Part shown: piece by piece, positions 47,661 to 59,690 of the stretch
Numbering within the stretch: position 1 is the stretch's first letter
Layout of the letters: every line of letters starts with the position of its first letter
NCBI RefSeq assembly: GCF_905171775.1
Contig: NC_053491.1
Span: forward strand, 304,695,833 to 304,759,832
Length of the DNA: 64,000 bases
DNA from: Rana temporaria
Lineage: Eukaryota > Chordata > Amphibia > Anura > Ranidae
Direction: 5' to 3'
Position numbers and translations under genes: made by a program
Notes under the pieces: model-generated
The model's input: the letters and a program-made list of their open reading frames with translations, nothing else
What the model was told of the DNA's origin: nothing
Database searches by the model: none

Positions 47661-49042
47661 CCTTAATACAGTCTCTTAACCAGAATAGTTAATCGCGACT
47701 GTCTTCCGACTTCCAGGCTTTTTTTTTTAGCTTTTAGCTTTAGCCGGGCAGCTTTTTCCCAGTCAGAGAAGAGGGCGGTTCTTTCCTTCCCACTGCCTTA
47801 TGCAGGATGAAAAAAAGAAATAATTTTGCGGCGTTCAGGGTTGCAAGGTTTTAACTTAATTAATTCATTCCATTTTTTTATACCCTTTTACTGAAGAGCA
47901 CTATGTTGTAGCTCCCCCTGTTACACACCATTATATTCTTTTGTATTTATCACAGTTCCACAATAAGCATATAATAAGCATATAAAAAATAGAAAGTTTA
48001 AAGTGCAGCGTGCAAGGTTTTCTTTTAATCAATTCAGTCAATTCAATCTGTGTACAATCCGTGTACATCAGCTCACTTTGGCTGCTTTTATTACTTTCCT
48101 GAGGAAAAAAAGAAGGCTTAGAAGAACACTTAGCAGGAAGCTTAGTGGGCTTTGTAAACTTAGATTAATTTGAGTCCATAGCCCATTCATAAACAGAGGT
48201 TTATGCAATAATCATCTGTGCAGTCCTGCTAGAGGAGTAACTGATTGTATCCACTTTTCAACCTCCAAGTTTTAGCTTTTGTTTTAGCTTTTGTCACACA
48301 AGTTTGCAACAGGCTAGATTTTAACTTGTCCTTTTAAAACGTCAGCTTTCCTTTTTATAGCCTTTTACCATGGGGAAAAAAAAAGGAACTGCGTCCCTCT
48401 TAGCTGCTTTTAACTCCTGTACAGCTTCCAGCTAGTGTGAACTGCCTGTTGCACACAGTTTGCCCCTTGTATTCAGCACAGCACAATATCACAGTATCAT
48501 AGACTTCTAAGGAAGTGCTGATACACAGCACTAAGCCAGTGCATAGATATTACTCACTCCGTCCTTGCAGCTTATCTTTCCTTCTGCCGTTTAGCCTTTC
48601 CCACCTCTGTTTCACTCGGGGGGAGGAGGGGGGGCCTCAGGAGAACCTCCAGAGCCTCTACAGCTGGCAGATCTGTCCACAAGCTTGAGCACGTTGTTTT
48701 TCGCTGGGCCGGTCACATGGCCCCATCAGCTGACCACGGTCCACCAATCGCAGGCGTCGCTCCCACAGAGCTCCAGGAAGCTGTCAGGTACCCGACAGAA
48801 AACAAGGGGGACAGGGGGGGGGATCCGGCGCCGCCACCCGTCAGCCGCACAGGCAGGTAAGAGGGAAGGGAGAGGGAGCCAAGTTATCCCAGGATCAAAG
48901 CTGCATAATCGGGTCAGATGCTGTGGGGGACACACCTCACGGCGTCTCACATGCTGTCCTCACACCACAGCCCTCCACTCCACCACGCCACACCACATCC
49001 GGTCACGCCCCTTAATACACACGTAATCGGGATTGTTCTTTC
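47661..49042 (-). mobile_element. LINE II, 5' leader part
   Basis: Begins with the right copy of CCTTAATACAGTCT (47661-47674) and ends at the right target duplication of LINE II (49043). On the minus strand the outer end contains GGGGCGTGACC near 49005-49015, resembling the GC-rich 5' starts of LINE I and LINE III. No supported ORF. It is assigned to LINE II by position between the two duplications rather than by homology. Confidence 0.65.
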
Positions 49043-49057
49043 GGAACTTCCTTTTTT
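49043..49057. repeat. Target-site duplication of LINE II, right copy
   Basis: GGAACTTCCTTTTTT, identical to 13949-13963. Confidence 0.85.
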
Positions 49058-50057
49058 ACTTTATGACTGCACAGGTAACCTTTGGGTATGAGCGTGTTGT
49101 CGCACCCTACCGGGCCGAGCCCCCCAGAGACTGGGAGTCCTGACATTACACCCCTCCCATCTCAATGGGTAAGCAGGTAGACAAAATCTTATCCTGGAAT
49201 GTCAGGGGTCTGCATGACCCCATAAAAAGGACTGCCTTATTTACTTTTTTCTTGCAACAGAATCCCACTATCATATGTCTGCAGGAATCCCACCTTACTG
49301 GTGACACTACCCAGTTGTTGCGTATGTCTAGGTGCCCTGTGCAATACCACTCTGTGCATACTAGATACTCCAGGGGTGTCAGTATATTGTTTTCTAGAAC
49401 TACTGCCTTTACTAAATAGGATTTGCTAGTAGACCCCCGAGGGCAGATTTATTTTTCTAATGGGGATGTGGGAGTCTCGGCTATGTGTTATTGCTAATGT
49501 ATATGTACCTCCACCTTTTACACTGACGGTATTACAATGTCTAGCTAGGTTCCTGGCCAAATATCCCCAGCTCCCTGTATATGTCCTTGGGGACTTTAAT
49601 AGTGCAATGGACACCTCCCTGGATGTACATAAGAAGTTCTCTCCACAGGGCCCTAGGGCGTACACTCCGCTCGCCAGATTTGTGACTGAGCTGGCTGGGA
49701 CTAGTGGACCTGTGGAGATGTAAATCCCCCCTCCAGGCCAAGTTCTCCTGTCACTCTGTCTCACTCTACGCTGTCTCGCATAGATTTTGCTCTGGGTAAT
49801 GATCTAACATTCCCCTTTGATCCAGTGGTGACGTGACGTGCCTGTCCGACCACTCCCCGGTGCAGCTCTCCTTGGATTTCCATAAAACATACCTCCCTAT
49901 GCACTGGAAAATGAACCCCTTTTGGCTCCAACTGTTTACTGACACAGAGAGCATGCAGATGCAAATCCAATATTTCTCTAATCGCCTTTCAGGACAACCT
50001 TGGAGAGAGCGCAGCTCCGCCTCTTCATTAGGAAACACATGCTAATCCTTTAAAACC
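49058..50057 (+). pseudogene. LINE I ORF2 endonuclease fragment
   Basis: After a 107-bp spacer the ORF2 of LINE I opens at 49165: MGKQVDKILSWNVRGLHDP, ICLQESHLTGD and YSRGVSILFS up to a stop at 49419. It then continues in other frames: VIANVYVPPPFTL and YVLGDFNSAMDTS (49460-49723), CLSDHSPVQLS and MNPFWLQLF (49833-50045). All are AP-endonuclease motifs that parallel residues 1-270 of LINE III ORF2. The RT part is absent: homology fades at about 50057, where the DIRS element begins, so the 3' end was deleted. At least three frame breaks. Confidence 0.85.
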
Positions 50058-50391
50058 CTCCTCTTCCACCATGCCTTCAGTTATTGTGTTGCCTCCGCCA
50101 TGGTAGAAGTGCATGCATGTGGACCTGAGGAGCTGCACTCTCTCCAAGGGAGGGGTAAGTGTACCTGTGCTTGCTGCTTGGTGTGCAGAGGCCATCCCAG
50201 CCCTTCCTAGTGAGGAAAGGAGCTCCGGAGTCTCCAGCTTCTCCCTGCTCAGTGGAGTGAAGGCTCTGCAGGAAAGCTGCGCTGGGTGCCCGGGATCCGC
50301 AAGGTATGGTTCTGGTGACCGGGCGGCGTTTCACCGTGGTTAAGGTTTTTTGAATTTTGCCGCATGTCGGTCCCGGGTCCTGTCGCGCGGG

Positions 50392-50399
50392 TGACGTCA
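50392..50399. promoter_or_regulatory. CRE-like palindrome TGACGTCA in the DIRS leader
   Basis: A perfect TGACGTCA lies about 190 bp upstream of the gag start, in a GC-rich region, with a related TGACGTCC near 50518. CREB/ATF factors bind this sequence in animals (established). A promoter role here is inference. Confidence 0.4.
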
Positions 50400-50579
50400 C
50401 GGATCAGCAGCGCGGCTTCCTGTAGAGGCGGGGCAGTGCGTGGTCCACGCTGCCTGGAACACAGAAGTCAGGGGTCAGGCCTGTTGAGCGGCGTCTTCCG
50501 GGTTCCGGCCATCTGTGATGACGTCCGGACCCGAGAAAATTTAAAAAGCCACACAGTCCCAGCTGCTTCTCTGTTCAGC

Positions 50580-50639
50580 ATGGAAGAGGGATCTGCAGCG
50601 ATGGCGGATACAGGCGCCGTGGACGCCGCTCCAGTCCAG
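50580..50639 (+). CDS. DIRS gag, exon 1 (20 codons)
   Basis: MEEGSAAMADTGAVDAAPVQ, ending at a consensus donor (CAG/GTAAGAG at 50640). The matching acceptor (TGTTTTAG ending 60148) precedes exon 2 in phase 0, giving VQ followed by GKAKFKKPPP. Removing the piggyBac leaves an intron of about 236 bp. The intron is predicted from splice signals and frame only; no transcript evidence. Confidence 0.65.
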
Positions 50640-50845
50640 GTAAGAGGGGCACAGTGGGGCCTTTTATTCTTTACCTCATGGACATTATATGGGTTTTTAT
50701 ATTTGTTCCTCCATTGGGAGCCTGTACTGCAGGGACAGAGTTAACTTTTCTCGGTCCCTGTCAGTTTTCACTTATGGTGGTGTTTGGTCTGTACCTTCCT
50801 TGTTTGGTGGCGGTTTTAAAAAAAAAAAAAAAAAAAAAAAATTAA

Positions 50846-51289
50846 CCACTTAAGCCCCGGACCAATACGCTGTCTAAAGACCAAAGGTGTTTTTACAATT
50901 TGGCAATGCGCTGCTTTAACTGGTAATTGCGCGGTCATGCAATGTTGTACCGAAACGAAACTTGCGTCCTTTTCTTCCCACAAATAGAGCTTTATTTTGA
51001 TGGTATTTGATCGCCTCTGCGATTTTTATTTTTTGCGATATAAACGCAAAAAGACCGTAAATTTTGAAAAAAAATGATTTTTCTTATAACAAAAAGTAAA
51101 AAAAAATCGAATAAACTAAATTTTAGTCAAACATTTAGGCCAAAATGTATTCAGCCACATGTCTTTAGTAAAAAAAATCGCAATAAGCGTATATTTATTG
51201 GTTTTCGCAAAGTTATAGCGTCTACAAACTAGGGTACATTTTCTGGAATTTACACAGCTTTTATTTTATGACTGCCTATCTCATTTCTT
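50846..51289. other. piggyBac left subterminal region
   Basis: AT-rich, with several poly-A and poly-T runs. No ORF. It follows a 22-bp poly-A run that immediately precedes the TTAA. Confidence 0.6.
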
Positions 51290-52780
51290 GAGGTGCTAAA
51301 ATGGCAGGGCAGTACAAACCCCCCCCCAAATGACCCCATTTTGGAAAGTAGACACCCCAAGGAAACTGCTGAGAGGCATGTTGAGTCCATTGAATATTTA
51401 ATTTTTTTGTCCCAAGTGATTGAATAATGACGAAAAAAAAAAAAAAAAAAAAATGTTTACAAAAAGTTGTCACTAAATGATATATTTCTCACACATGCCA
51501 TGGTTATATGTGGAATTGCACCCCAAAATACATTCTGCTGCTTCTCCTGAGTACGGGGATACCACATGTGTGGGACTTTTTGGGAGCCTAGCCGCATACG
51601 GGGCCCCAAAACCCAAGCACCGCCTTCAGCATTTCTAAGGGCACAAATTTTTGATTTCACTCCTCACTACCTATCAAGGTTTCGAAGGCCATAAAATGCC
51701 AAAATAGCAAAAAAAAAAACCAAATGACCCCATTTTGGAAAGTAGACACCCTAAGCTATTTGCTGAGAGGCATGTCGAGTCCATGGAATATTTTATATTT
51801 TGACACAAGTTGCGGGAATATGACAAACTGATTTTTTTTTACAAAACGTTGTCACTAAATGATATATTTCTCACATATGCCATGGGCATATGTGGAATTG
51901 CACCCCAAAATACATTCTGCTGCTTCTCCTGAGTACGGGGATACCACATGTGTGGGACTTTTTGGGAGCCTAGCCGCGTACGGGACCCCGAAAACCAATC
52001 ACCGCCTTCAGGATTTCTAAGGGCATAAATTTTTGATTTCACTCCTCACTACCTATCACAGTTTTGAAGGCAATAAAATGCCAAAACAGCACAAAACCCC
52101 CCCAAATGACCCCATTTTGGAAAGTAGACACCCCAAGCTATTTGCTGAGAGGCATGTTGAGTCCATGGAATATTTAATTTTTTTGCCCCAAGTCACTGAA
52201 TAATGACCAAAAAAAAAAAAATACAAAACGTTGTCACTAAATGATATATTTCTCACACATGCCACGGTTATATGTGGAATTGCACCCCAAAATACATTCT
52301 GCTGCTTCTCCTGAGTACGGGGATACCACATGTGTGGGACTTTTTGGGAGCCTAGCCGCGTACGGGACCCCGAAAACCAATCACCGCCTTCAGGATTTCT
52401 AAGGGCATAAATTTTTGATTTCACTCCTCACTACCTATCACAGTTTCGAAGGCAATAAAATGCCAAAACAGCACAAAACCCCCCCAAATGACCCCATTTT
52501 GGAAAGTAGACACCCCAAGCTATTTGCTGAGAGGCATGTTGAGTCCATGGAATATTTAATTTTTTTGCCCCAAGTCACTGAATAATGACCAAAAAAATAA
52601 AAATACAAAACGTTGTCACTAAATGATATATTTCTCACACATGCCACGGTTATATGTGGAATTGCACCCCAAAATACATTCTGCTGCTTCTCCTGAGTAC
52701 GGGGATACCACATGTGTGGGACTTTTTGGGAGCCTAGCCGCGTACGGGGCCCCGAAAACCAAGCACTGCCTTCAAGATTT
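51290..52780 (+). repeat. 381-bp tandem repeats, four direct units
   Basis: Landmark ATAAAATGCCAAAA recurs at 51691, 52073 and 52454 (spacing 381-382 bp). Units include ATGACCCCATTTTGGAAAGT, CATGCCACGGTTATATGTGG and GGGATACCACATGTGTGGG. Open frames that recur across the units (MKSKI...) are repeat artefacts. Confidence 0.93.
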
Positions 52781-53930
52781 GTGTGAGTGAAATCAAAAAT
52801 TTATGTCCTTAGAAATCTTGAAGGCGGTGCTTGGTTTTCGGGGTCTCATACGCGGCTAGGCTCCCAAAAAGTCCCACACATGTGGTATCCCCGTACTCAG
52901 GAGAAGTAGCAGAATGTATTTTGGGGTGCAATTCCACATATAACCATGGCATGTGTGAGAAATATATAATTTAGTGACAATGTTTTGTACATTTTTTTAT
53001 TTTAATTTTTTTTGGTCATGATTCAATCACTTGGGGCAAAAAAATTAAATATTCCATGGACTCAACATGCCTCTCAGCAAATAGCTTGGGGTGTCTACTT
53101 TCCAAAATGGGGTCATTTGGGGTTTTTTTGTGCTATTTTGGCATTTTATGGCCTTCGAAACTGTGATAGGTAGTGAGGAGTGAAATCAAAAATTTGCACC
53201 CTTAGAAATGCTGAAGGCGGTGCTTGGTTTTCGGGGTCCCGTACGCGGCTAGGCTCCCAAAAAGTCCCAAACATGTGGTATCCCCGTACTCAGGAGAAGC
53301 AGCAGAATGTATTTTAGGGTGCAACTCCACATATAACCATGGCATGTGTGAGCAATATATAATTTAGTGACACATTTTTCTTTTTTTTTTTTTTTTTTCT
53401 CATTATTCAATCACTTTGGACAAAAAAAAAAAAAATCAATGGACTCAACATGCCTCTCAGCAGTTTCCTTGGGGTGTCTTCTTTCCAAAATGGGGTCATT
53501 TGGTTTTTTTTTGTGCTATTTTGGCATTTTATGGCCTTCGAAACTGTGATAGGTAGTAAGGAGTGAAATCAAAAATTTACACCCTTAGAAAGCCTGAAGG
53601 CGGTGATTGGTTTTTGGGGTCCCGTACGCGGCTAGGCTCCCAAAAAGTCTCACACATGTGGTATCCCCGTACTCAGGAGAAGCAGCAGAATGCATTTTGG
53701 GGTGTAATTCCACATATGCCCATGGCATGTTTGAGCAATATATCATTTAGTGACAACTTTGCGCAAAAAAAAATATATATATATATATATATTTATATTT
53801 CCCGCAACTTGGGTCAAAATCTAAAATATTCCATGGACTTAAGATGCCTCTCAGCAAATAGCTTGGGGTGTCTACTTTCCAAAATGGGGTCATTTGGGGG
53901 GGTTTTCAATTGTCCTGGCATTTTATGCAC
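52781..53930 (-). repeat. 381-bp repeats, about three units in inverted orientation
   Basis: Same unit as 51290-52780 but reversed (CCACACATGTGGTATCCCC, ACTTTCCAAAATGGGGTCAT). The turning point is near 52780. The whole forms a long imperfect hairpin. Confidence 0.92.
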
Positions 53931-55136
53931 AACAATTAGAAGCTTATGTCACACATCACCCACTCTTCTAACCACTTGAAGAAAAAGCCCTTTCTGACAC
54001 TGTTTGTTTACATAAAAACATATTATTTTTTTGCAAGAAAGTAAAGTTGAACCCCCAAACATTATATATTTTTTTAAAGCAAAGGCCCTACAGATTAAAA
54101 TGGTGGGTGTTGCAAAAAAAATTTCCACACAGTATTTGCGCAGCGTTTTTTCAAACGCATTTTTTGGGGAAAAAATACACTTTTTTTTATTTTAAAGCAC
54201 TAAAACACACTATATTGCCCAAATTATTGATGAAATAAAAATTATGATCTTAGGCCGAGTACATGGATACCAAACACGACCTACTTTAAAATTGCGCACA
54301 AACGCGCAGTGGCGACAAACTACATACATTTTTAAAAGCCTTTAAAAGCCTTTACAGGTTACCACATTAGATTTACAGAGTAGGTCTACTGCTAAAATGA
54401 CTGCCCTCGATCTGCCCTTCGCGGTGATACCTCACATGCATGGTGCAATTGCTGTTTACATATGACTCCAGACCGACGCTTGCGTTCGTCTTTGCGCAAG
54501 AGCAGGGGGGGACAGGGATGCTTTTTTTATTTTTTTTATTTTTTTATATATTTATTTCGCTTTTTTTATTTTATTTGTTAACTGTTCCTTCCATTTATTT
54601 ATTTTTTTACCATTTTTATTGTTATCTCAGGGAATGTAAATATCCCTTATGATAGCAATAGTTAGTGACAGGTACTCTTTTTTTTTTTTAAATGGGGTCT
54701 ATTAGACCCTAGATCTTCCCTCTGCCCTCAAAGCATCTGACCACACCAAGATCGGTGTGATAAAATGCTTTCCCATATTCTCAATGGCGCCGTTTATATC
54801 TGGGGGGGGGGACATTCCCTCCCACTGAATGTAAAAGCAGTCTAGAGGCTAATTAGCCGCTAGGACTGCTTTTACATGAAAGCCGACCGCTGGCTGAAAA
54901 GAATGATACCAAGATGATGCCTAAACCCGCAGGCATCATTCTGGTATAACCATTCAAAGTCCTGCAACATACCAGTACGTTGATGGTTCTTGTTGGACAT
55001 GTATTGTAATCTTTTTTTTTTTTCATGCAGCCTGTTGGCTGAACAAAAAAAAGATTGATCGGTGGGTATGCCCACCATTAGAATACCTCCCTTCATCCAC
55101 CCACTTCTAATGATGGGCATACATGCACCATTTATA
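53931..55136. other. piggyBac internal non-coding DNA
   Basis: AT-rich with long T runs (54520-54610). No domain recognised in any frame. Confidence 0.5.
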
Positions 55137-55960
55137 TATGCCGAAGCATGGGGGCATCCTCCCGCAAAAAAGTTATGCCGCGTACGGTCGGACTTTTCTA
55201 TGCCGCGTACACACGGTCGGACTTTTCTATGCCGTGTACACATGGTCAGACTTTTCCACAGGAAAGCCTCCGTAGGAATGTCAACCGTATGTACGCGGCA
55301 TTAGGAGCAAAATCGCTCCTCCGCCCCTAATGCCCCCATGCTCCGGCATATATGCTCTTTTTTGAACTGTAGTGGTGAAATCACCTCCTACAGCATTGGA
55401 GTCGCGGCTTTATATATCGTGGGAGCAAACGCTGTTGCTGTCACGCTAAATAAATCCGCACTGCAACTGAATGGCGTACCTGCTAAGCAAATGATGGTTA
55501 ACATTAAAACAAAGTAACATTCCAGTATAACAGTAAGATCATACCATACCTGCAAAGCAAATACCTATAAAAAAACATAGTAAAAAATAAAACATTTTTT
55601 AACGCAACCTGTGCCTAAAATATATATATGCCAAAGCATGGGGGCATCCTCCCGCAAAAAAGTTATGCCGCGTACGGTCGGACTTTTCTATGCCGCGTAC
55701 ACACGGTCGGACTTTTCTATGCCGTGTACACATGGTCAGACTTTTCCACAGGAAAGCCTCCGTAGGAATGTCAACCGTATGTACGCGGCATTAGGAGCAA
55801 AATCGCTCCTCCGCCCCTGCTGCCCGCATGCTTCGGCATATATGCTCTTTTTTTTAACTGTGGTGGTGAAATCACCTCCTACAGCACTGGAGTCGCGGCT
55901 TTATATATCGTGGGAGCAAACGCTGTTGCTGTCAAGATAAATAAGTCCGCGCAACAGCTG
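55137..55960. repeat. About 490-bp tandem duplication
   Basis: GCATGGGGGCATCCTCCCGC occurs at about 55146 and 55636. The blocks 55137-55480 and 55625-55960 are nearly identical. Each also contains shorter internal repeats of GCCGCGTACACACGGTCGGA type and a flanking GCATATATG-type inverted motif. Confidence 0.9.
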
Positions 55961-56307
55961 AATGGCGTACCTGAAAACAGTAAAATAAATTACATACCTG
56001 AAAAGCAAGCATGAAAAAACATAACAATAAAACTTTGCAGAATAGAATACAGTAAAAAAGAGCAGAACAATAGAGAGAGAATAGAGAGGGAGAGAACAAT
56101 AAAACGACAACTATTTTTGGTTTTTTTATTTTATATTTTTTTGTGTGTTTTTATTTTTCACTTTTTTTTTTTTTTTTTAACACTTTTTTTGTAACTGTGA
56201 ACTGTAACTTCAACTTTTCGGTTCCAGGTTTGGGTCTCTCAAAATGCGATGGCATCTTGGGAGACCCTGTGTGAGTGTGCCTAGCCTGTGAAATGTTTCA
56301 CCCTACA

Positions 56308-58275
56308 CTAATAATTAACGTGTGTGTGGAAGCGTTCAAAACATTCACCAATACAAAGACCAGGATTGCCAGGACATTTGGGACAAAAATAACGGGTGTC
56401 ACGCCTAAATCCGCGCTTGGTACAGACACGACATTTTCTTTGGGGGGCTCGTTGGGTAGGGGTACTCGGGAGGACATAAGAAAAATGCCTCTCATGCAGT
56501 CGGCTTACTGCATTTGGTAGGAGATGGTGAGGTACAATACCGCCTGGATACAGGAGTTCTGTGATGATATCCCTCTGGAATTGAAGGAAGGATTCATTCC
56601 GTCCTGAAGCTCTGTATACGACATGAGCATTCAGTAGAGCCAATTGAAATAAATGTAGAGACACTTTTTTGTACCAGCGTCTCGTCTTACGGGCAATATG
56701 ATACGGCGCCATTAACTGGTCGTTGAGGTCCACCCCTCCCATATTAAGGTTATATTCGTGGACACAGAGGGGTTTCTCCACAACACCAGTCGCCGTACGA
56801 ATTTGGACTGTCGTGTCTGCGTGAAGGGTGGTAAGAACGAAAACATTCCTATTGTCCCGCCACTTCACAGCGAGCACATTTTTACATCTGCAGCAGGCTC
56901 TCGCCCCCGGCCTAACACGGGCATCTACAAGCCGCTGGGGGAAGCCCCGGCGATTAGGTCGCACGGTGCCACATGCTCCAATCTGTTGATCAAATAAGTG
57001 GCTAAAAAGTGGCACGCTGCTGTAAAAATTGTCCACATACAAATGGTACCCCTTTCCGAATAAGGGTGACACCAAGTCCCAAACAATCTTGCCAGCGCTC
57101 CCCATGTAATCTGGGCATCCTTCCGGCTCTACCTGACTATCTTTTCCCTCGTAAACCCTAAAGCTCCATGTGTAGCCTGTGGCCCTGTCACAGAGCTTAT
57201 AGAGCTTGACCCCGTATCTGGCACGCTTGCTGGGAAGGAACTGTTTGAAAGACAAGCGGCCAGCAAATTTAATCAGGGACTCATCAACGCATACAACCTG
57301 CTGGGGATTAAACAAGGCTGCAAAACGTTCGTTGAAATGGTTTACGAGGGGCCGAATTTTGTAGAGCCGGTCAAATTCAGGGTCTCCACGTGGACGACAA
57401 AGTGCATTGTCACTGAAATGCAGGAACCGCAGGATCGCCTCGTATCGTCTCCTGGCCATGTGAGCAGAGAAAATGTACATATGGTCAATGGGATGTGTGG
57501 ACCAATACATCCGCAATGACGGAAATTTGTGTATGCCCATGTTGAGGGTAAGGCCCAGAAAGGTCTTAAATTCGGAAACCTCGAGAGGTTTCCATTCTTT
57601 GGCAAGGCGAGACTGGGGGTTAGCGGCGATGTAAGTACCAGCATATAAATTAGTCTGGTCCACAATAGATCTATAGAGATCTTCCGTGAAATACAGCGAA
57701 TAAAAATCAAGTGACATAAAGTTCGCTGTATCCACCTGAATACCGGGTTGGCCAGTGAATGGGGGAAGTACAGGTGCTGTAGAAGTGGTGGGGACCCAAT
57801 CAGGATAGGCAAATTCTACAGGAAGGGCACTATGGGCACGACGGGCCTGTCTCTGTCTTCTTCTTGGTGGCAGCGGGACACTACTTGTGCTTGCCACATC
57901 GCCAGCTTCAACTGCACTTATGGGACTCGCCACGTCACCAAGTGTTACTGCAGTGCTGGATAAACGACCAGGGTGTACTAGGCCGCTGGTGCTTGCCAAT
58001 TCACCAGAAGGAATAGCGGCGCTAGTACTGGATCTCTGCTCCATACGAGGGTCCTGCGGTTCTTGCTGCTCAACAACATCAGAATGGGATCGGGTACGCC
58101 TGGCCTTAGCAGGGACCTCAACTTCGTCGTGCGAGCTATCTGACATGGAGCCGCTGTCGTAAATGGGTTCATATTCTGAGCCAGAATCTGTCAGATGCGT
58201 GAACTCCTCCTCTTCACTATCTGACATGCACATGAACTCCAAGGCCTGCTTATCATTGTACCTTCGGTTTGCCAT
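56308..58275 (-). CDS. piggyBac transposase (655 aa), intact
   Basis: Cut-and-paste transposase that inserts at TTAA. Residues 1-150 are acidic and Ser-rich (SDSEEEEFTHL). The core (about 190-560) carries the catalytic aspartates: D331 in VDESLIKF, D415 in YVDNFYS, and D516 with D519 in GGVDLNDQ. The 101-residue gap between the second and third equals that in the founder piggyBac protein (346 to 447), which strongly supports the assignment. The C-terminal cysteine-rich domain (CRVC..CPKC..C..C, last 40 residues) binds the ends. The start is the first Met (MANRRYNDKQ). No stop or frameshift. The older relic at 2252-2676 plus 6382-6481 is a relative. Possibly active, given matching TTAA flanks. 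Confidence 0.97.
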   Translation of the reverse strand: MANRRYNDKQALEFMCMSDSEEEEFTHLTDSGSEYEPIYDSGSMSDSSHDEVEVPAKARRTRSHSDVVEQQEPQDPRMEQRSSTSAAIPSGELASTSGLVHPGRLSSTAVTLGDVASPISAVEAGDVASTSSVPLPPRRRQRQARRAHSALPVEFAYPDWVPTTSTAPVLPPFTGQPGIQVDTANFMSLDFYSLYFTEDLYRSIVDQTNLYAGTYIAANPQSRLAKEWKPLEVSEFKTFLGLTLNMGIHKFPSLRMYWSTHPIDHMYIFSAHMARRRYEAILRFLHFSDNALCRPRGDPEFDRLYKIRPLVNHFNERFAALFNPQQVVCVDESLIKFAGRLSFKQFLPSKRARYGVKLYKLCDRATGYTWSFRVYEGKDSQVEPEGCPDYMGSAGKIVWDLVSPLFGKGYHLYVDNFYSSVPLFSHLFDQQIGACGTVRPNRRGFPQRLVDARVRPGARACCRCKNVLAVKWRDNRNVFVLTTLHADTTVQIRTATGVVEKPLCVHEYNLNMGGVDLNDQLMAPYHIARKTRRWYKKVSLHLFQLALLNAHVVYRASGRNESFLQFQRDIITELLYPGGIVPHHLLPNAVSRLHERHFSYVLPSTPTQRAPQRKCRVCTKRGFRRDTRYFCPKCPGNPGLCIGECFERFHTHVNY

Positions 58276-58850
58276 TTTGGACTCTAAATTTAGTGGTACA
58301 ATGGTAAGGATTCACAGGTAAAAAAAGCACCTGACTATAGAAAAGCAAATGTAGAAAACGCTTCAAAAAAAACTGTAAGCGATCGCAGGGATCAGGCCTG
58401 TCTCTGCGAACGCTGCAGTTATGTGTCTTGTGTTTTGTAAGTGACAGTGATCGATCGATACTGCACTTGGGTGGGTTGGGCTGGGCAGAGGGGGAAAACG
58501 CAGGTGCTAGCGGGTATCTGGGCTGATTCCGCTAACAATGCGTTTTTGGGTACCCTAAACTGCTGGGTACGCTAGTATAGATCTGATCAGATCAGGTATC
58601 GATCCGTTCAGATCCTATACCACTAAGGGGGGTGTATGCTTAGCGAGTGGGTGTAAGCGGTACTGGCTCTAACCTAACGCTGCCTGGGGCGACGCAGACC
58701 CTGACTGGCGCTAAAATTAAATTTATATCACCCGCCGGGTGATCAGGGGGTTAAACCTATTGGGTTATATACGGCGGGTGCTCTGATGCTATAAACAGCA
58801 AACTAACCAACCAGCGTCAACCGTAACACTTATACGGTGATCACTGGTGA
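58276..58850. promoter_or_regulatory. Upstream region of the piggyBac transposase
   Basis: About 575 bp immediately 5' of the transposase start (on its strand), with GATCGATCGAT and TAGATCTGATCAGATCAG-type palindromic motifs at 58450-58620. It presumably contains the promoter; no clear TATA box assigned. Confidence 0.35.
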
Positions 58851-58851
58851 A

Positions 58852-59690
58852 AGGGTTAACTAGGGGGCAATCAGGGGGTTAAAACCTTTATTCGGTAATA
58901 TATGGGGGTACCTAACGCTTTCTAAAAACCTGGTGGCGAACCTAAAATAACTAAATAACTAACTGGCTAACCACGTCACCAGTGACACTTATACAGTGAT
59001 CAGTGGTGAAAGGGTTAACTCTAGGGGCAATCAGGGGTTAAAACCTTTATTTATGGGGGTACCTAACGCTATATAAACCTGGCGGCGAACCTCAAAAAAA
59101 ACTAACTGCCTAGCGGCAACAGTGACACTAATACAGCGATCAGAAACCGATCGCTTAGTGACACTGGCAATAGGGGTGAAAGGGTTAACTCTAGGGGCAA
59201 TCAGGGGTTAAAACCTTTATTTATGGGGGTACCTAACGCTATATAAACCTGGCGGCGAACCTCAAAAAAAACTAACTGCCTAGCGGCAACAGTGACACTA
59301 ATACAGCGATCAGAAACCGATCGCTTAGTGACACTGGCAATAGGGGTGAAAGGGTTAACTCTAGGGGCAATCAGGGGTTAAAACCTTTATTTATGGGGGT
59401 ACCTAACGCTATATAAACCTGGCGGCGAACCTCAAAAAAAACTAACTGCCTAGCGGCAACAGTGACACTAATACAGCGATCAGAAACCGATCGCTTAGTG
59501 ACACTGGCAATAGGGGTGAAAGGGTTAACTTTAGGGGCAATCAGGGGTTAAACCTTTATTGGGGGGGGGGGTAGGGGGCTACCCTGGACCTAAAGGGGCC
59601 TAAACCTAACTGCCCTGACACTTTTTTCTGTCACACTGACACTAAAAGCAGTGATCAGAAAATAAATGATCACTGCAATCAGTGACACTG
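58852..59690. repeat. 170-bp tandem repeats upstream of the transposase
   Basis: AGGGTTAACTCTAGGGGCAA recurs at 59011, 59181 and 59351 and, slightly changed, at 59521: period exactly 170 bp. A looser copy starts at 58852. Units contain GCGATCAGAAACCGATCGC dyads. The near-identity of the central copies points to recent amplification. Confidence 0.95.

Noticed and set aside
48685..49026. Open frame in the GC-rich LINE II leader
   Set aside because: No recognisable domain. The position is explained by the LINE II 5' region.
51457..53979. Similar open frames (MKSKIYALRNPEGGDWF type) across the 381-bp repeats
   Set aside because: Products of the tandem repeat. They appear in both orientations and are broken by poly-A/T runs.
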